Source: Mycobacterium sp. IS-836 (GTDB lineage Bacteria > Actinomycetota > Actinomycetes > Mycobacteriales > Mycobacteriaceae). Taken from it: a stretch of DNA of 64,000 nucleotides. Numbering within the stretch: the stretch's first letter is position 1; each line of letters starts with the position of its first letter. This document shows, piece after piece, positions 45,497 through 55,512 of the stretch. The notes beneath the pieces are model-generated. The model worked only from the letters and a program-made list of their open reading frames with translations, had not been told where the DNA came from and ran no database searches. The translations under genes and the position numbers were made by a program. The DNA is taken from positions 1 to 64,000 of the forward strand of contig NZ_MBEU01000010.1 of the NCBI RefSeq assembly GCF_001954275.1. Reading direction: 5' to 3'.

Positions 45497-46303
45497 GTGC
45501 ACGATCCGGAGGGGCCCGACGCTGACGATTTTGGTGACCCGACGGAGGTAACCGACCCCGCCGAACCGCAGTCGCGCTCAGCGAACGACGCCGGCGCTGT
45601 AGGTCACGCGCCGGATGCGGGCGCAGAAGACGAAGTTGCCGAGGCTGAAGCGCGCGCTGAGGCGGCCCGGGCGCGCCTCGTACAGCTGCGCGGGGCCGCG
45701 GAAACCGAGGACACGGACGACGACGCCATGTCCGGCGATGCCGAGCAACCTTCTCCAAAGCAGACCCGGAAACGGCTACGGTTGCCGCGTCGTCCGAAGC
45801 GACCTCGGTGGCTCCACCGCCCGGGGCGGAAAACAGTAGCTGTTGCCGTCGGCGCCGTCCTCGTGTCCGCCTCTCTCGGCGCGAGCGGGTACATGCTGTG
45901 GCAGCACCACACCGCTGTGCATAAGCGACAGCTCACAGCCGAGTTCACCGCGGCCGCCCGGCAAGGGGTCACGGCGCTGATCTCGATCGACCCCGATCAT
46001 GCCAAGGAGAGCGTCCAACGCATGATTGATGCCTCGACGGGCGACCAGAAGAACCAGCTTTCGGTGCTGTCCGTTCTCATCGTCAAGAAGGCCGAGGACA
46101 CGAAGGTTGGCAGCAAGGTCACTATCGAAGGCGTCGCCGTCCAGTCGTTGAGCGACAATTCGGGAGTCGTGCTTGTGGCGGCGAAAACCGCTCCCTTCGG
46201 GCCGGATAACGTCAAACCGCCCCCGGCCTTGTTTCGGCTCAGTGTCAATTTGGACCGCGACGGGGGTCAGCTCAAGATGTCGAGAGTCGAATTCCTGTCA
46301 TGA
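45497..46303 (+). CDS. Mce-associated membrane protein
   Basis: A 268-aa protein with an acidic, low-complexity cytoplasmic N-terminus (residues 1-75), a basic Arg/Pro stretch, one membrane segment (about 112-133) and an extracytoplasmic domain with the typical Mce-associated pattern (FTAAARQGVTALISIDPDHAKESVQRMIDASTG..). Such proteins accompany mce operons and are thought to stabilise or assist the transporter. GTG 45497 is preferred because TAAGCT (45483-45488) provides a leaderless -10; GTG 45479 would place the promoter inside the gene. Confidence 0.8.
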   Translation: MHDPEGPDADDFGDPTEVTDPAEPQSRSANDAGAVGHAPDAGAEDEVAEAEARAEAARARLVQLRGAAETEDTDDDAMSGDAEQPSPKQTRKRLRLPRRPKRPRWLHRPGRKTVAVAVGAVLVSASLGASGYMLWQHHTAVHKRQLTAEFTAAARQGVTALISIDPDHAKESVQRMIDASTGDQKNQLSVLSVLIVKKAEDTKVGSKVTIEGVAVQSLSDNSGVVLVAAKTAPFGPDNVKPPPALFRLSVNLDRDGGQLKMSRVEFLS

Positions 46304-46941
46304 CCGTCAAGCGTGGCGCGTCGCTGGATAGCAACGAAACAGCATTTGACGATATGGCGTCCCCCCGCGCCGAAGAGGATGAGCGGCCGCCCGCCGACGA
46401 GGGATCGGCACGCTTGCGCCGGCTGACAGCGGTCCGGTGCTGGGCGCGCCGGTATTCGGCGGAGTGGCGCTCAATAGTCGCGAGAACGTTGGTCGTCGCC
46501 GCCGTGGGAGCCGCCGCCGGCATTTACTTCATCGTGTACCGGCCGGATCAGCGGGTCGACGATGCGACGGCGCGTCGTGCCATCCAGGCGGCGTCAGATG
46601 GTGCGGTGGCGGTGTTGTCGTATTCCTACGACCATTTGAATCGCGATTTCGACAACGCGAAATCGCATCTCAGCGGCGACTTTCTGGCCTACTACAAGAA
46701 ATTCAGCGACGATGTCGTCGGGCCGACGGCGCAACAGGGGCAACTGACGGCGACCGCCAAGGTGATTCGGGCCGCAGTTTCGGAATTGCATCCCGATTCG
46801 GCCGTCGTGCTGGTCTTCGTCGACCAGACGACATCAAGCCTGCAAAAAAAGGATCCTGAGAAAACCCAGAGCGCCGTTCTGGTCACGCTGAAAAAGGTCG
46901 ACGATTCCTGGCTGATCGCGAAATTCGATCCAACCACGTGA
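46300..46941 (+). CDS. Mce-associated membrane protein
   Basis: A 213-aa protein with a charged N-terminal arm, one membrane segment (about 60-80) and an outer domain with DDATARRAIQAASDGAVAVLSYSYDHLNRDF and AKSHLSGDFLAYYKKFS, the usual Mce-associated pattern; the end VTLKKVDDSWLIAKFDPTT is also typical. The ATG overlaps the preceding gene's stop (ATGA), so the two are a pair. They are convergent with, not downstream of, the mce operon, which is unusual. Confidence 0.82.
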   Translation: MTVKRGASLDSNETAFDDMASPRAEEDERPPADEGSARLRRLTAVRCWARRYSAEWRSIVARTLVVAAVGAAAGIYFIVYRPDQRVDDATARRAIQAASDGAVAVLSYSYDHLNRDFDNAKSHLSGDFLAYYKKFSDDVVGPTAQQGQLTATAKVIRAAVSELHPDSAVVLVFVDQTTSSLQKKDPEKTQSAVLVTLKKVDDSWLIAKFDPTT

Positions 46942-47073
46942 GCGCGCCAAATCTTGTTCCAGCCGTTACCTCCTCGGCCGAAGCGGTGTAACGTCATCGC
47001 TCGGGAACGCCGCAACCGACGGCGAAAAAGGTGCCACAGGCACTGTCGCATTACGCGTTTCGAGGAGCACCTG

Positions 47074-47598
47074 ATGCGTTCAGTCAAAACACTCACCACC
47101 GCAACGCTGGTGGCCGCAACCGCATTCGGTGGTTTGAGCACTGCACCCACAGCCCACGCAATAACCAAGGAAGACGTGGCCCTCAACGGGACTTTCCGCG
47201 CCACGTCCATTGGCGATTGGGCGATGAGAAATGATCAGTACTTCGGCGAGCCGACGGTCTACCAAACGTGGACCATCAGTTCGTCGTGCGTCTCAACCCA
47301 GGAATGCCATGGCACGCTGACGAGCGACCAGGGATGGAGCGCGCCTCTCTATATGCTTGACGGGCAGATGTGGAAGGCGAAACACGAAGTGCCGGACTGG
47401 GAGCGGTGTCAGGACGGCGGCACCGCGTTCAGCGGAATGCAAACCTTCTTTTTCTACCCGGTGAACGACAATGGTGGATATCAACTCGGGTCGCGGACCC
47501 TCGCCGGCAAGGACAAGACAGTCGGCCCAAGCGGTGCCTGCGGGCAAAACCAGTGGCTTGATATCACGATGCCATTGCGCCTAGACCAGCTCTCCTGA
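47074..47598 (+). CDS. Secreted protein of unknown function
   Basis: A 174-aa exported protein. The signal peptide ends APTAHA|IT; the mature part is beta-rich and includes VALNGTFRATSIGDWAM, QTWTISSSCVSTQECHGTLTSDQGW and a C-x-x-G pattern, with four to five cysteines that likely bond. Similar sequences are found in other mycobacteria near mce or lipid genes as far as I recall, without a known role. GAGGAG precedes the ATG. Convergent with mceF across 42 bp. Confidence 0.72.
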   Translation: MRSVKTLTTATLVAATAFGGLSTAPTAHAITKEDVALNGTFRATSIGDWAMRNDQYFGEPTVYQTWTISSSCVSTQECHGTLTSDQGWSAPLYMLDGQMWKAKHEVPDWERCQDGGTAFSGMQTFFFYPVNDNGGYQLGSRTLAGKDKTVGPSGACGQNQWLDITMPLRLDQLS

Positions 47599-47640
47599 CC
47601 AGGCGGTCGTAGCTTCATTTCTCCGCCCCTCGGGCCGGAT

Positions 47641-49398
47641 TCAGGTGGGCAGCAGGTCCTTCCACGTCTTGGTTGCCTTCGAGGCCGCGAGATCCGACTG
47701 CTCGTACAACTTTCCGTCCGGCCCGACGTAACGACCAGTATGCGGATCGTACTTTGCCACCACGACCGAGGGCGCCGGCTTAGATCCGTTGCCTCCGAAC
47801 GAGCTTGGCGCAGCCTCGGGGCCTCCGCCGCTGACGGTGTCGGCGGGTGCGGGATCGGGAGGAATGGCCGGTGCTGCGGGCGATGCTGGCGCGGCGGGCG
47901 CTGCGGGAAGTTCACCCGCTACCGGGACGTCGAGTGGCGCTATGGGCGGAAGGTCAGCCGACATTCTCGACATGGGCGCCAGCGGGGGCGGTCCAGACGA
48001 CGGCACAGGCGGGACTGCTGCGCCGGCCGTGCCCGGTGGCGGATTTTCTCCGCGCGGGCCCGCGGGTGTGCCGCGCGGCACCGCGCCAGGTGGCAGCGGC
48101 GTGCCCTCGACCGGGCCGAAGATTCGGTCGTTGGCGGTAACCCGGTCATCGGGCGGGACGCCCTGGGCGATCAGGTTCGGGTCCAGTGGGTAGGGCCCGA
48201 GGGTGTGCTGGCGCATCGCCAGCGGCATGAACGGCTTGTCACTGTTGCAGATTTCGACGGTAGGCGCGCGCTTGCCCGGGTGACCCATGCAGGGATAGTT
48301 GCGGGCACCGCGAACCGCGATCGGTGAATCCTGCGGCAGTTTGCAATACAACCCGTCCGGCGTGTCGATGTCGGTGAGGTCGTCCGGGGATCGCCATTGG
48401 CTGGGTGGCATGAAGCCGACGGTGCAAATGGGCGGATCGTCGACCGTGAATGCGAAGTCACCGTGAGCCATACCATCCGTCTGGTTCTCACCCGTAGCGG
48501 CCTGCTCGACAGCAACCCCCGACGGCAGCAACACCAGCAGTTGCTCGAGCGAAGGGTGGTAGGTGACGCCGATCTGCCCGATGGTGGTCAGGTTGGCAAG
48601 CAACACCGGAAGCGTCGGTTTGATCTGTTCGAGAAGCCGGGACGCCTCGTTCGCCGCCTCAGGACCATTGCGCAATATGGTGCGGAAATTCGAATCGTCC
48701 TGCACCAGCACATCCGAAATGCCGGCGAAGCTACGTGCCCAGGTTCTGATCGAATCGGCGGTGCGCGCCTGCGTATCCAGCAGCGGCCCAGTGTCTTCGG
48801 TGAGGGCTTTGGTGCGATCGACGACGCCGTTGGCGTCGCGGGATATCGTCGTCGTGGAATCGAACAGTGACCCCAGGTCGTATCCGGTTCCGTTGAAACC
48901 CTGGAAGGACTCGTCGAGCAATTGTCCGAGTTTGGTCTTCGGGATGCTTTGGACCAAGGCATTGACCTGATCGAGCATCGGCCCGACCGGCTGCGGAATC
49001 GTCGTGTCGCGCGCGGCGATGACCGAACCGTCGTGCAGGTAGGGCGGCGAATCGGTTTTGGGCCGCAGGTCCACGTACTGTTCACCCACCGCGGAGACGC
49101 TGAGCACCTCCGCTGTCAGGTCCGCGGGGACCTTGGGTGAAGTGCTAAGCGACAGCGTGGCTTTCGCGCCGGTCGGCGTCAACCCCACCGAGGTGACCTT
49201 GCCGAGCTGAACCCCACGGTAGGTCACGTTGGAAAACCGGTACAAGCCGCCGGTGGAAGGCAGCTCTAGCGTCACCGTCATTCGGCCAATGCCGAGCAGG
49301 GTCGGCGCCTGGATGTAGAAGAGGACCATGGCGATGACGCCGATGATCCCGACGGTCGTGAAGATGGCCAGCTGGATCCGGACGAAGCGCGACAGCAT
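47641..49398 (-). CDS. mceF: MceF-family lipid-transport protein
   Basis: A 585-aa Mce protein. N-terminal anchor (residues 1-30), MlaD/MCE domain about 35-120 (VTLELPSTGGLYRFSNVTYRGVQLGKV), a helical Mce domain, then a long Ala/Pro/Gly-rich tail from about 410 (PPLPPGAVPRGTP.. ASPAAPA) and a final conserved KYDPHTGRYVGPDGKLYEQSDL segment. Last gene of the mce operon; it starts exactly after the mceE stop. Mce subunits form a tube that passes lipids through the periplasm to the YrbE permease. Confidence 0.9.
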   Translation of the reverse strand: MLSRFVRIQLAIFTTVGIIGVIAMVLFYIQAPTLLGIGRMTVTLELPSTGGLYRFSNVTYRGVQLGKVTSVGLTPTGAKATLSLSTSPKVPADLTAEVLSVSAVGEQYVDLRPKTDSPPYLHDGSVIAARDTTIPQPVGPMLDQVNALVQSIPKTKLGQLLDESFQGFNGTGYDLGSLFDSTTTISRDANGVVDRTKALTEDTGPLLDTQARTADSIRTWARSFAGISDVLVQDDSNFRTILRNGPEAANEASRLLEQIKPTLPVLLANLTTIGQIGVTYHPSLEQLLVLLPSGVAVEQAATGENQTDGMAHGDFAFTVDDPPICTVGFMPPSQWRSPDDLTDIDTPDGLYCKLPQDSPIAVRGARNYPCMGHPGKRAPTVEICNSDKPFMPLAMRQHTLGPYPLDPNLIAQGVPPDDRVTANDRIFGPVEGTPLPPGAVPRGTPAGPRGENPPPGTAGAAVPPVPSSGPPPLAPMSRMSADLPPIAPLDVPVAGELPAAPAAPASPAAPAIPPDPAPADTVSGGGPEAAPSSFGGNGSKPAPSVVVAKYDPHTGRYVGPDGKLYEQSDLAASKATKTWKDLLPT

Positions 49399-50673
49399 CT
49401 ACCCACCGCCTTCCGTCGGCGCCGACTCCGCACCCTGCGGCGGCCCGGGCGGGGGCCCAAAAGGCCCGGGCGGGGGCCCATAATTCGCCGGTCCCGGCCC
49501 CGGTCCCGGTACCGCACCCGGCGGAGGTGGGGGCAGCGGCAGGGCATTGGGATCGACCCACGGTGGCCTCAGGGGGTTATGCAATGGGTCGAGCGTGTAT
49601 TGCAAGCGATACGGGTCGCCGGGCACCGGCGGCAGGGGCATGTCCAGCTGCCCCCAGTGGGTTCCCGGCAGCAAAGTCCTCTTGAGCCGTGGAATCGTCA
49701 GGTCGAAATCGAAATGCAGGTTGAAGTAGTCGCCCCGGACCGCTCGGTCGACGAAGTTCTGGGTGAACGGGAATACGAACGAAGCCGCGATCGCCGCGCC
49801 GAACTCCGGCCCGACGTCGGCGAGCGCTTTGATGGTGGGCTCCAGGTTTTTGAGATTCTTGACGAGGTCGGCCTGAGAGTCGTTGATCAACCTGTTGGCG
49901 GTGTTGCTGAACACGCGAAGATGATCCAGCGCGGCCGTTAAACGCGGCCGCTCCTTCACCAACACCTCGAGCGCCGGCGGTATCTTGCGCAGCGCGTCGG
50001 TGAGAACGTCGCGTTGGTCGGCGAATGTGCCGGCAAGCCGGTTCAGTGCCTGGATGGAGGCGACGATGTTGTCGCGCTGGTCGTCCAGCGTTCCCACGAA
50101 AGTGTCCAGGCGGGTAATCAGGTCGCGTATGGCGCCCTCATGGCCGGACAGGGCGGCGGAGAAATTGTGGATGACCTCCCCGATCTGTCCCAGCCCGCCG
50201 CCGTTGACGACCGCGCCCAACGACGACAGCGTCTGTTCCGTGGACGGGTAGGCCGATGACCGGCTCAGCGGAATGGTGGCCCCGGGCTGCAGCCGTCCGC
50301 TTCCCTGCTGACCGGGCGGAGTATTGAGCTCCACGTGCATCGAGCCCAGCAGGCTGGTCTGACCGACGGTGGCTACTACGTTGGCCGGGACGACGACATC
50401 GCGCTTGACCGAGATCTCGACATCGGCGTGCCAGGCTTGCACCCTCATCTCACCGACACTGCCGACGACGACGTCGTTGATCATCACCGGCGAATTCGAT
50501 TCCATCGTACCGACATTGGGCAACTCGACGTGGTAGATGTTGGCGCCGGGCCCGCGTCCGACCGCACCGGGCAGGGGTAGTGAGTTCAGGCCGTGGAATG
50601 CGCACCCCGTCGACGTCAACACCACGCAACAGCCGACGGCGAACACCCGCCGAGCCGCCACCCGGGCGATCAT
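49399..50673 (-). CDS. mceE: MceE-family lipoprotein
   Basis: A 424-aa Mce protein with a lipoprotein-type signal: LTSTGC24 is an imperfect lipobox, so Cys24 is the likely lipidation site as in LprK/LprN. The MCE domain covers about residues 40-125 (YHVELPNVGTMESNSPVMINDVVVGSVGEM). Coiled-coil-rich middle part; the C-terminal 60 residues are Pro/Gly repeats (PPPPPGAVPGPGPGP..). The ATG overlaps the mceD stop (ATGA). Confidence 0.9.
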   Translation of the reverse strand: MIARVAARRVFAVGCCVVLTSTGCAFHGLNSLPLPGAVGRGPGANIYHVELPNVGTMESNSPVMINDVVVGSVGEMRVQAWHADVEISVKRDVVVPANVVATVGQTSLLGSMHVELNTPPGQQGSGRLQPGATIPLSRSSAYPSTEQTLSSLGAVVNGGGLGQIGEVIHNFSAALSGHEGAIRDLITRLDTFVGTLDDQRDNIVASIQALNRLAGTFADQRDVLTDALRKIPPALEVLVKERPRLTAALDHLRVFSNTANRLINDSQADLVKNLKNLEPTIKALADVGPEFGAAIAASFVFPFTQNFVDRAVRGDYFNLHFDFDLTIPRLKRTLLPGTHWGQLDMPLPPVPGDPYRLQYTLDPLHNPLRPPWVDPNALPLPPPPPGAVPGPGPGPANYGPPPGPFGPPPGPPQGAESAPTEGGG

Positions 50674-52088
50674 TGTTGGGGCCCGTCTGTTGGCAGCAGC
50701 ATGTCCGACACGGTCGGCGCCGGCGGCGGCGGTGGCGGTGTCGACGCGGGCGGCGGCAGCGGCATCGCCGCGCCCGGTATCCGCTCCGGCGGCACCGCCC
50801 CCGGTGGTCCCACCGGATCACCCGGCAGGCCGGTGTAGGCCGATACGGCGGGAGGGATCTCGGGTGGTCCGGGTTTCGGGCCCTCGCCGCCGGGCGCCAG
50901 GCGCTGTTCGGTGTACAGGATCTTGGACGGGTCAATCGACTTGGCGATGATCGGGTTGAGCGGAATTGGTGAGTTGTTGAAGTTGGTTAGTCGCAATCCG
51001 GGTCCGATGAACAGAGCGCACAGCTTGCCCGATTCGACCGAGGTGATGTTTGCGATGGCGCCGATCTGGTCGCAGCCCGGTACGGACAGCAGAACCTGGC
51101 CCCCCCATGTGGGATTGGCCATATTCATGAGCCCGAATCCGCCCACGATGGTTCCGGTGTCGGCGTTGTAGTCGTTGAAGAAGTTGCCGAACGCGTTCGG
51201 CGCGGCGTGCAGTATGTTTTCCAGGGCCATGTGGTGATCGACCAGGTTCTGCGTGACGTCGGCCAACCGGGCGATCTGCTCGCTGGTCTGGTTGCGAGTC
51301 CCGGCGATGAACCGCCGCACCTCGCCGACCGCGGTCGACAGATCGGTCAGCGCCGCGTCGAGGTCTGATTTGCTGTCGTTGACCACGCTGGTGAGCGTGG
51401 CCAGGCGGTCGTTGAACTGCACGAGCTGGATGTTGCTGTCGCGCAGCGCACCGACGAAGGTCTGCAGGTTTTTGATGATGTCGACGATGTTGCCGCTGCC
51501 GTTGGCGAGGATCCGCCCCACGCCTGACAATTGACCGAGCGTTTGGCGCAGCTTGTCGCCGTTGCCTTCGAGAGCGTTGGCGGCGCTGTCAATGAAGCGG
51601 CCCACCGATGTGCCCGATACTCCACTCTTGGGCCCCAAATCCGTTGCCAGCCGCATCAACTGGGTTTTGACCTCGTCCCACTCGACCGGCACCGCGGTAC
51701 GTTCGACGGGTATGACGGCCCCATCGCGCATGACCGGTCCACTATCGCGATAGGCCGGCGTGAGCTGGAGGTACCGGGCGGCCACCAGATTCGGGGCAAC
51801 GATGACCGCCTTTGCGTCCGCCGGGATGGGCACGTCGCGGTCGACCTCGAGGGTCATCTTGGCACGGGTGCCTTGCGGTTCAATGGATTTGATGTTGCCG
51901 ACTTTGACACCCGAAACCCGCACCTCGTCATTGGGGTAGATCGCGGTGGCGGTGGTGAAATAGGCGGTGATCGTCCGCGGGCCGAAGAACGTGTTGCGGA
52001 CGACGACGGCGGCGCCGGCAACGATGAGCCCGACTAACACAACCGCCGCCACGGCCGCGAGCCGCTTGCGCGGGATCCGGGAGATCAT
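50670..52088 (-). CDS. mceD: MceD-family lipid-transport protein
   Basis: A 472-aa Mce protein. Anchor segment about residues 8-30, MCE domain about 38-120 (ITAYFTTATAIYPNDEVRVSGVKVGNIKSIEPQ), helical domain with repeated RxxxxxFxxxL pattern and a Pro-rich tail. The ATG at 52088 is used; its end overlaps mceE (ATGA), and its start overlaps the mceC stop by four bases. Confidence 0.9.
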   Translation of the reverse strand: MISRIPRKRLAAVAAVVLVGLIVAGAAVVVRNTFFGPRTITAYFTTATAIYPNDEVRVSGVKVGNIKSIEPQGTRAKMTLEVDRDVPIPADAKAVIVAPNLVAARYLQLTPAYRDSGPVMRDGAVIPVERTAVPVEWDEVKTQLMRLATDLGPKSGVSGTSVGRFIDSAANALEGNGDKLRQTLGQLSGVGRILANGSGNIVDIIKNLQTFVGALRDSNIQLVQFNDRLATLTSVVNDSKSDLDAALTDLSTAVGEVRRFIAGTRNQTSEQIARLADVTQNLVDHHMALENILHAAPNAFGNFFNDYNADTGTIVGGFGLMNMANPTWGGQVLLSVPGCDQIGAIANITSVESGKLCALFIGPGLRLTNFNNSPIPLNPIIAKSIDPSKILYTEQRLAPGGEGPKPGPPEIPPAVSAYTGLPGDPVGPPGAVPPERIPGAAMPLPPPASTPPPPPPAPTVSDMLLPTDGPQQ

Positions 52089-53203
52089 TGTGACCCTCCG
52101 ATCCGTCCGCCCAACGTGCAACCAGGGCACATCGGTATGGAGTTGTACGGCCAGGGGGTCAGCGACCGAGGTATCGGCGATGGGAAGCCGGGCCCCTTCG
52201 AAGTGTCAAAGGTGCGGAATCCCCAGAGGTAGTCGAACAACGCGTTGAAGAGTTGCGGGATAAGGAAGTTGGGGGCGAACGCCTGGTAGGCGTACATGCC
52301 GGAAATGGCCTCACCGACCGTGATCTGGAACTTGGCGAGACCCGGCAGCGCTTTGCCGATGTTGTCGCGGTTCTTTTCCAGCACCGCGGTCACGCGGTTC
52401 AGCCTCTCCAGCGTGGGCGCCAATATGGCTTCGTTTTCGTGCACCAATGCCGTTAGCTGCTTGGCCACCGCCGACGTGTTGGCCAGTAGGTCCACGATCT
52501 CTTGTCGCCGCGCCACGAGGACTTGGAGCAGATCGTCGGAGTTGAGGATGAGCTTGTTGACCTGCTGGCTGCGTTGGGAAAGTATGCCCGTGACGTCGCT
52601 GGCACTCTTGAAAAGGTCGCTCAAGTTCTTATTACGACTGTTGAGGGTGCGCGATAACCGGGTAAGCGCGTCGAACGCCGGGCCCATTTGGGGTGCGATC
52701 TGATCGAGCGTCGTCGACAGCGTGTCCAACGACTGATTCAGCGCCGCGGTGTTGGTTTCGGCGGTGTTCGATGCGAAGTCGCTGACCGCTTCCGTCAGCG
52801 AGTAGGGCGAGGACGTACGCGATACCGGGATGATCGCCATCGGGTGCATCGTGCCGCTGCCAGCGGACTCCACCGTCAGCATCCGCTCGCCCAGCAGCGT
52901 GCCCGTGCGGATGTGTGCGGAAGTGTCCGACCCGAGCAGGATGTTGCCCCTCATCGCGAACGTCACCAGAGCATCGCCGTGGCGCAGCTTCACATCCGAC
53001 ACCGTGCCGACCTTCATCCCCGACACAACTACGGGGTTGCCGACCGCAAGACCGCCGGCTTCCGAAAACAGCGCCTGGTAGCGGACCATCGTCGCCCATG
53101 AAATGAACCGGTCAGGCGACAGACCCACCAGGATGACCAGCACGATCAAGACCGCGCCGATGAATCCGGCCTTAATGAGCCCAGCTCCGCGATACTTGAG
53201 CAT
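52085..53203 (-). CDS. mceC: MceC-family lipid-transport protein
   Basis: A 372-aa Mce protein. N-terminal anchor about residues 10-28, MCE domain about 38-115 (MVRYQALFSEAGGLAVGNPVVVSGMKVGTVSDVKL). It lacks the proline tail of its neighbours and ends with PMCPGCTLGGRIGG. The ATG at 53203 shares one base with the mceB stop (TGATG). Confidence 0.9.
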   Translation of the reverse strand: MLKYRGAGLIKAGFIGAVLIVLVILVGLSPDRFISWATMVRYQALFSEAGGLAVGNPVVVSGMKVGTVSDVKLRHGDALVTFAMRGNILLGSDTSAHIRTGTLLGERMLTVESAGSGTMHPMAIIPVSRTSSPYSLTEAVSDFASNTAETNTAALNQSLDTLSTTLDQIAPQMGPAFDALTRLSRTLNSRNKNLSDLFKSASDVTGILSQRSQQVNKLILNSDDLLQVLVARRQEIVDLLANTSAVAKQLTALVHENEAILAPTLERLNRVTAVLEKNRDNIGKALPGLAKFQITVGEAISGMYAYQAFAPNFLIPQLFNALFDYLWGFRTFDTSKGPGFPSPIPRSLTPWPYNSIPMCPGCTLGGRIGGSQ

Positions 53204-54225
53204 CAGGGTTCCGTGCACCTTCCTGCATCTGACCTAAAGATATTGGCGCGCACGGTCTTTCCCTGAAGATCCGTGCCGCGGAGCCCGAACTGGCAGATGT
53301 AGTACGGGATGGTGGCGCCGTTCACGCCGAGTCGCACCAGCTTGCGGTAGTTCTGTGGCGCCTTGGCGATTGCGGCGTCGAGGCGGTCCCTATCGCCATC
53401 GAGTATCGGCGCCAGCCGATTCAACTGCGCTATGGTGCCAGACAGCGGCGGGCGGGCCTCGGCGAGCAGATCCGCCAGCGAGGCGGTTCCCTGATCCAGA
53501 GCGTCAATGGCGGACCCGATCGTGTCGCGGTCATTCGACAGGCCGCTGACAAGCTTCTCGAGGCGATCGATCGTGCCGGAGAAATTGCCGCCCTCCTTGT
53601 CGATGTACGACACCACGGTGTTGAGGTTGTCGATCAGTTGCTGCACCGTTTGATCGTTATCGGCCAAGGCATTCGAAAATGACGTCGTCTTGGTGAACAG
53701 CGACTCGAGAGTCCCACCTTGGCCCTGGAAGACCTGCAACAATCCCGACGTCAATGCGTTGACATCGCGCGCGTTCAGGCCCTGGGTAACGGGTTTCAGT
53801 CCGCCGAGCAGCAGATCGAGGTCAAGCGCCGGCGCGGTGCGGTCGACGGGAATCTGACCGCCGGAGGCCAGATGCCTCATCGACCCCGGACCATCGACGA
53901 GTTCGAGGTAGCGATCGCCCACCAGGTTGAGGTAGCGGACCGCCGCCCTGGTGCCCTCGGTAAGGACGACGTTGCGGTCGGCGTCGAACTTGACCACAAC
54001 TTTTTTGTCCGGCCGCAGCGACACGCTATTGACCGTTCCCACCCGGATCCCGGCGACCCGCACCGACTGCCCCGCCTTGAGGCGGGACACGTCGGTGAAC
54101 ACCGCGGAATACTCGGTCGTCGAACCCGTCCGGTACTGGCCGAAGATGAAGAACAGGAACGCAGTGAGGACCGCCATCACGACCGCGAAGATGCCGAACT
54201 TGACCAGCGTGGCGCGCGTTCTCAT
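53203..54225 (-). CDS. mceB: MceB-family lipid-transport protein
   Basis: A 340-aa Mce protein. It starts MRTRATLVKFGIF followed by the anchor (about 8-28); MCE domain about 38-118 (YSAVFTDVSRLKAGQSVRVAGIRVGTVNSVSL). A helical Mce domain of repeated leucine-rich segments follows. The ATG at 54225 gives the usual N-terminus and overlaps the mceA stop by four bases (ATGA); the longer frame upstream lies in mceA and is rejected. Confidence 0.9.
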   Translation of the reverse strand: MRTRATLVKFGIFAVVMAVLTAFLFFIFGQYRTGSTTEYSAVFTDVSRLKAGQSVRVAGIRVGTVNSVSLRPDKKVVVKFDADRNVVLTEGTRAAVRYLNLVGDRYLELVDGPGSMRHLASGGQIPVDRTAPALDLDLLLGGLKPVTQGLNARDVNALTSGLLQVFQGQGGTLESLFTKTTSFSNALADNDQTVQQLIDNLNTVVSYIDKEGGNFSGTIDRLEKLVSGLSNDRDTIGSAIDALDQGTASLADLLAEARPPLSGTIAQLNRLAPILDGDRDRLDAAIAKAPQNYRKLVRLGVNGATIPYYICQFGLRGTDLQGKTVRANIFRSDAGRCTEP

Positions 54226-55493
54226 CCGGGCATTCCAATCTGGGCGGAGTTGCGTGGCGGCCCGGCGATCGGCCCATACAACAGCTGTTTGAGAAGATCG
54301 GAGTTGAGCAGCAGCTGTGGGTTTCCGTACTGCGTCGGATTGGCGCCGATATCGGCGATCAATTGCGGCGGCGCCGAGTTGAACGGAATCTTCGGCAGGC
54401 CCACGCATCGCGGGCCGCCCGTCGCCGCGACCTTGGGCAGGTTAGTCGGATACCGGTAACGTTCGGCGCCCCACGTGAGGCTCGCCGAGATGTTGATGCT
54501 CGGTTCCGACAACGGCGCCCCGTGCGAAATCTGGATGAGGCCGCCGAAACTACAGGTGAGCGCCTCGTGGTACTCGTTGGTCAGATCGGTGGTCGGCACC
54601 AGCAGATGCAGCACATTCGTCAGCGGCTGGCGGTTCGTCGACAAGACGTCGTTGCCGATGTCGGCCAAGCCGATCGCACTGATCAGCAACGCATCCAGGT
54701 TGTGCTGCTCGTCGACAAGGGTCTTGCTGATCCGCGCCGCGTTGGCCGCGGTCTTCACCAGGTTCGGTGCCGCGTCGGCGTAGGCGTTGGATACCTCCGG
54801 TAAGACCGCGAGGTCATGCCTGAATGCGGGAAGGCTCGGCTCCAGCTTGGCCAGAAACGAATCCAGGTCGCTCAGTGCCTGGCCGAGCTGCGGGCCCCGC
54901 CCACTGAACGCTTGTGCCAGCGCACCCAGTGACTCGTTGAGCTTCGGCGGGTCGATGTGGGACAGCACCGACACCAATTGCTGGAAAACCGTGTTGATTT
55001 CGACCATGACGTGCTGGCCCTGCAGAGTCTGGCCACTGCGTAGCCGCTGTGCCGAGGGCTGCTCGGGTGGCACCAGCTCGACGGACTTCGCGCCGAACAC
55101 CGTCGATGACGCGATGTCGACGAGCACGTTGCTGGGAATGAAGCGTAACTGCGACGGATCCATCGCCAAATGAATGGCCGCTTGGCCGTTCGGCAGCGAA
55201 TCGATCGAGGCCACCTTGCCCACCTGCACGCCGCGCATCTTGACCTTGGCGTCCGGGTTCATGACCAGACCGGCGCGTTGCGAGATCACCGTCACCGGCA
55301 CGGTTTCGCTGAAGCCGCCCTGAAACAGCGTTATCGCCACGGCGAAAATCGCGCAGATGATCGCGACGGTCAGCAGTCCGAGCAGCGGTGGCATGTAGCT
55401 GCGCGGCCCGACCCGACGGGTTGGCCCGAGATGGGCGGTGCGTGGGAGCCGGCCGCCGACTGAACCGCGACCCGCTGGCACGTTCTGCGTCAC
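54222..55493 (-). CDS. mceA: MceA-family lipid-transport protein
   Basis: A 423-aa Mce protein. A basic 33-residue cytoplasmic arm precedes the anchor (about 36-58); MCE domain about 63-145 (VPVTVISQRAGLVMNPDAKVKMRGVQVGKVASI). The helical part and C-terminus match MceA rather than later subunits. It starts at GTG 55493, 19 bases after the yrbEB stop, as first mce subunit of the operon. Confidence 0.9.
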   Translation of the reverse strand: MTQNVPAGRGSVGGRLPRTAHLGPTRRVGPRSYMPPLLGLLTVAIICAIFAVAITLFQGGFSETVPVTVISQRAGLVMNPDAKVKMRGVQVGKVASIDSLPNGQAAIHLAMDPSQLRFIPSNVLVDIASSTVFGAKSVELVPPEQPSAQRLRSGQTLQGQHVMVEINTVFQQLVSVLSHIDPPKLNESLGALAQAFSGRGPQLGQALSDLDSFLAKLEPSLPAFRHDLAVLPEVSNAYADAAPNLVKTAANAARISKTLVDEQHNLDALLISAIGLADIGNDVLSTNRQPLTNVLHLLVPTTDLTNEYHEALTCSFGGLIQISHGAPLSEPSINISASLTWGAERYRYPTNLPKVAATGGPRCVGLPKIPFNSAPPQLIADIGANPTQYGNPQLLLNSDLLKQLLYGPIAGPPRNSAQIGMPG

Positions 55494-55512
55494 TGCCGTC
55501 CCACCTCCTCTG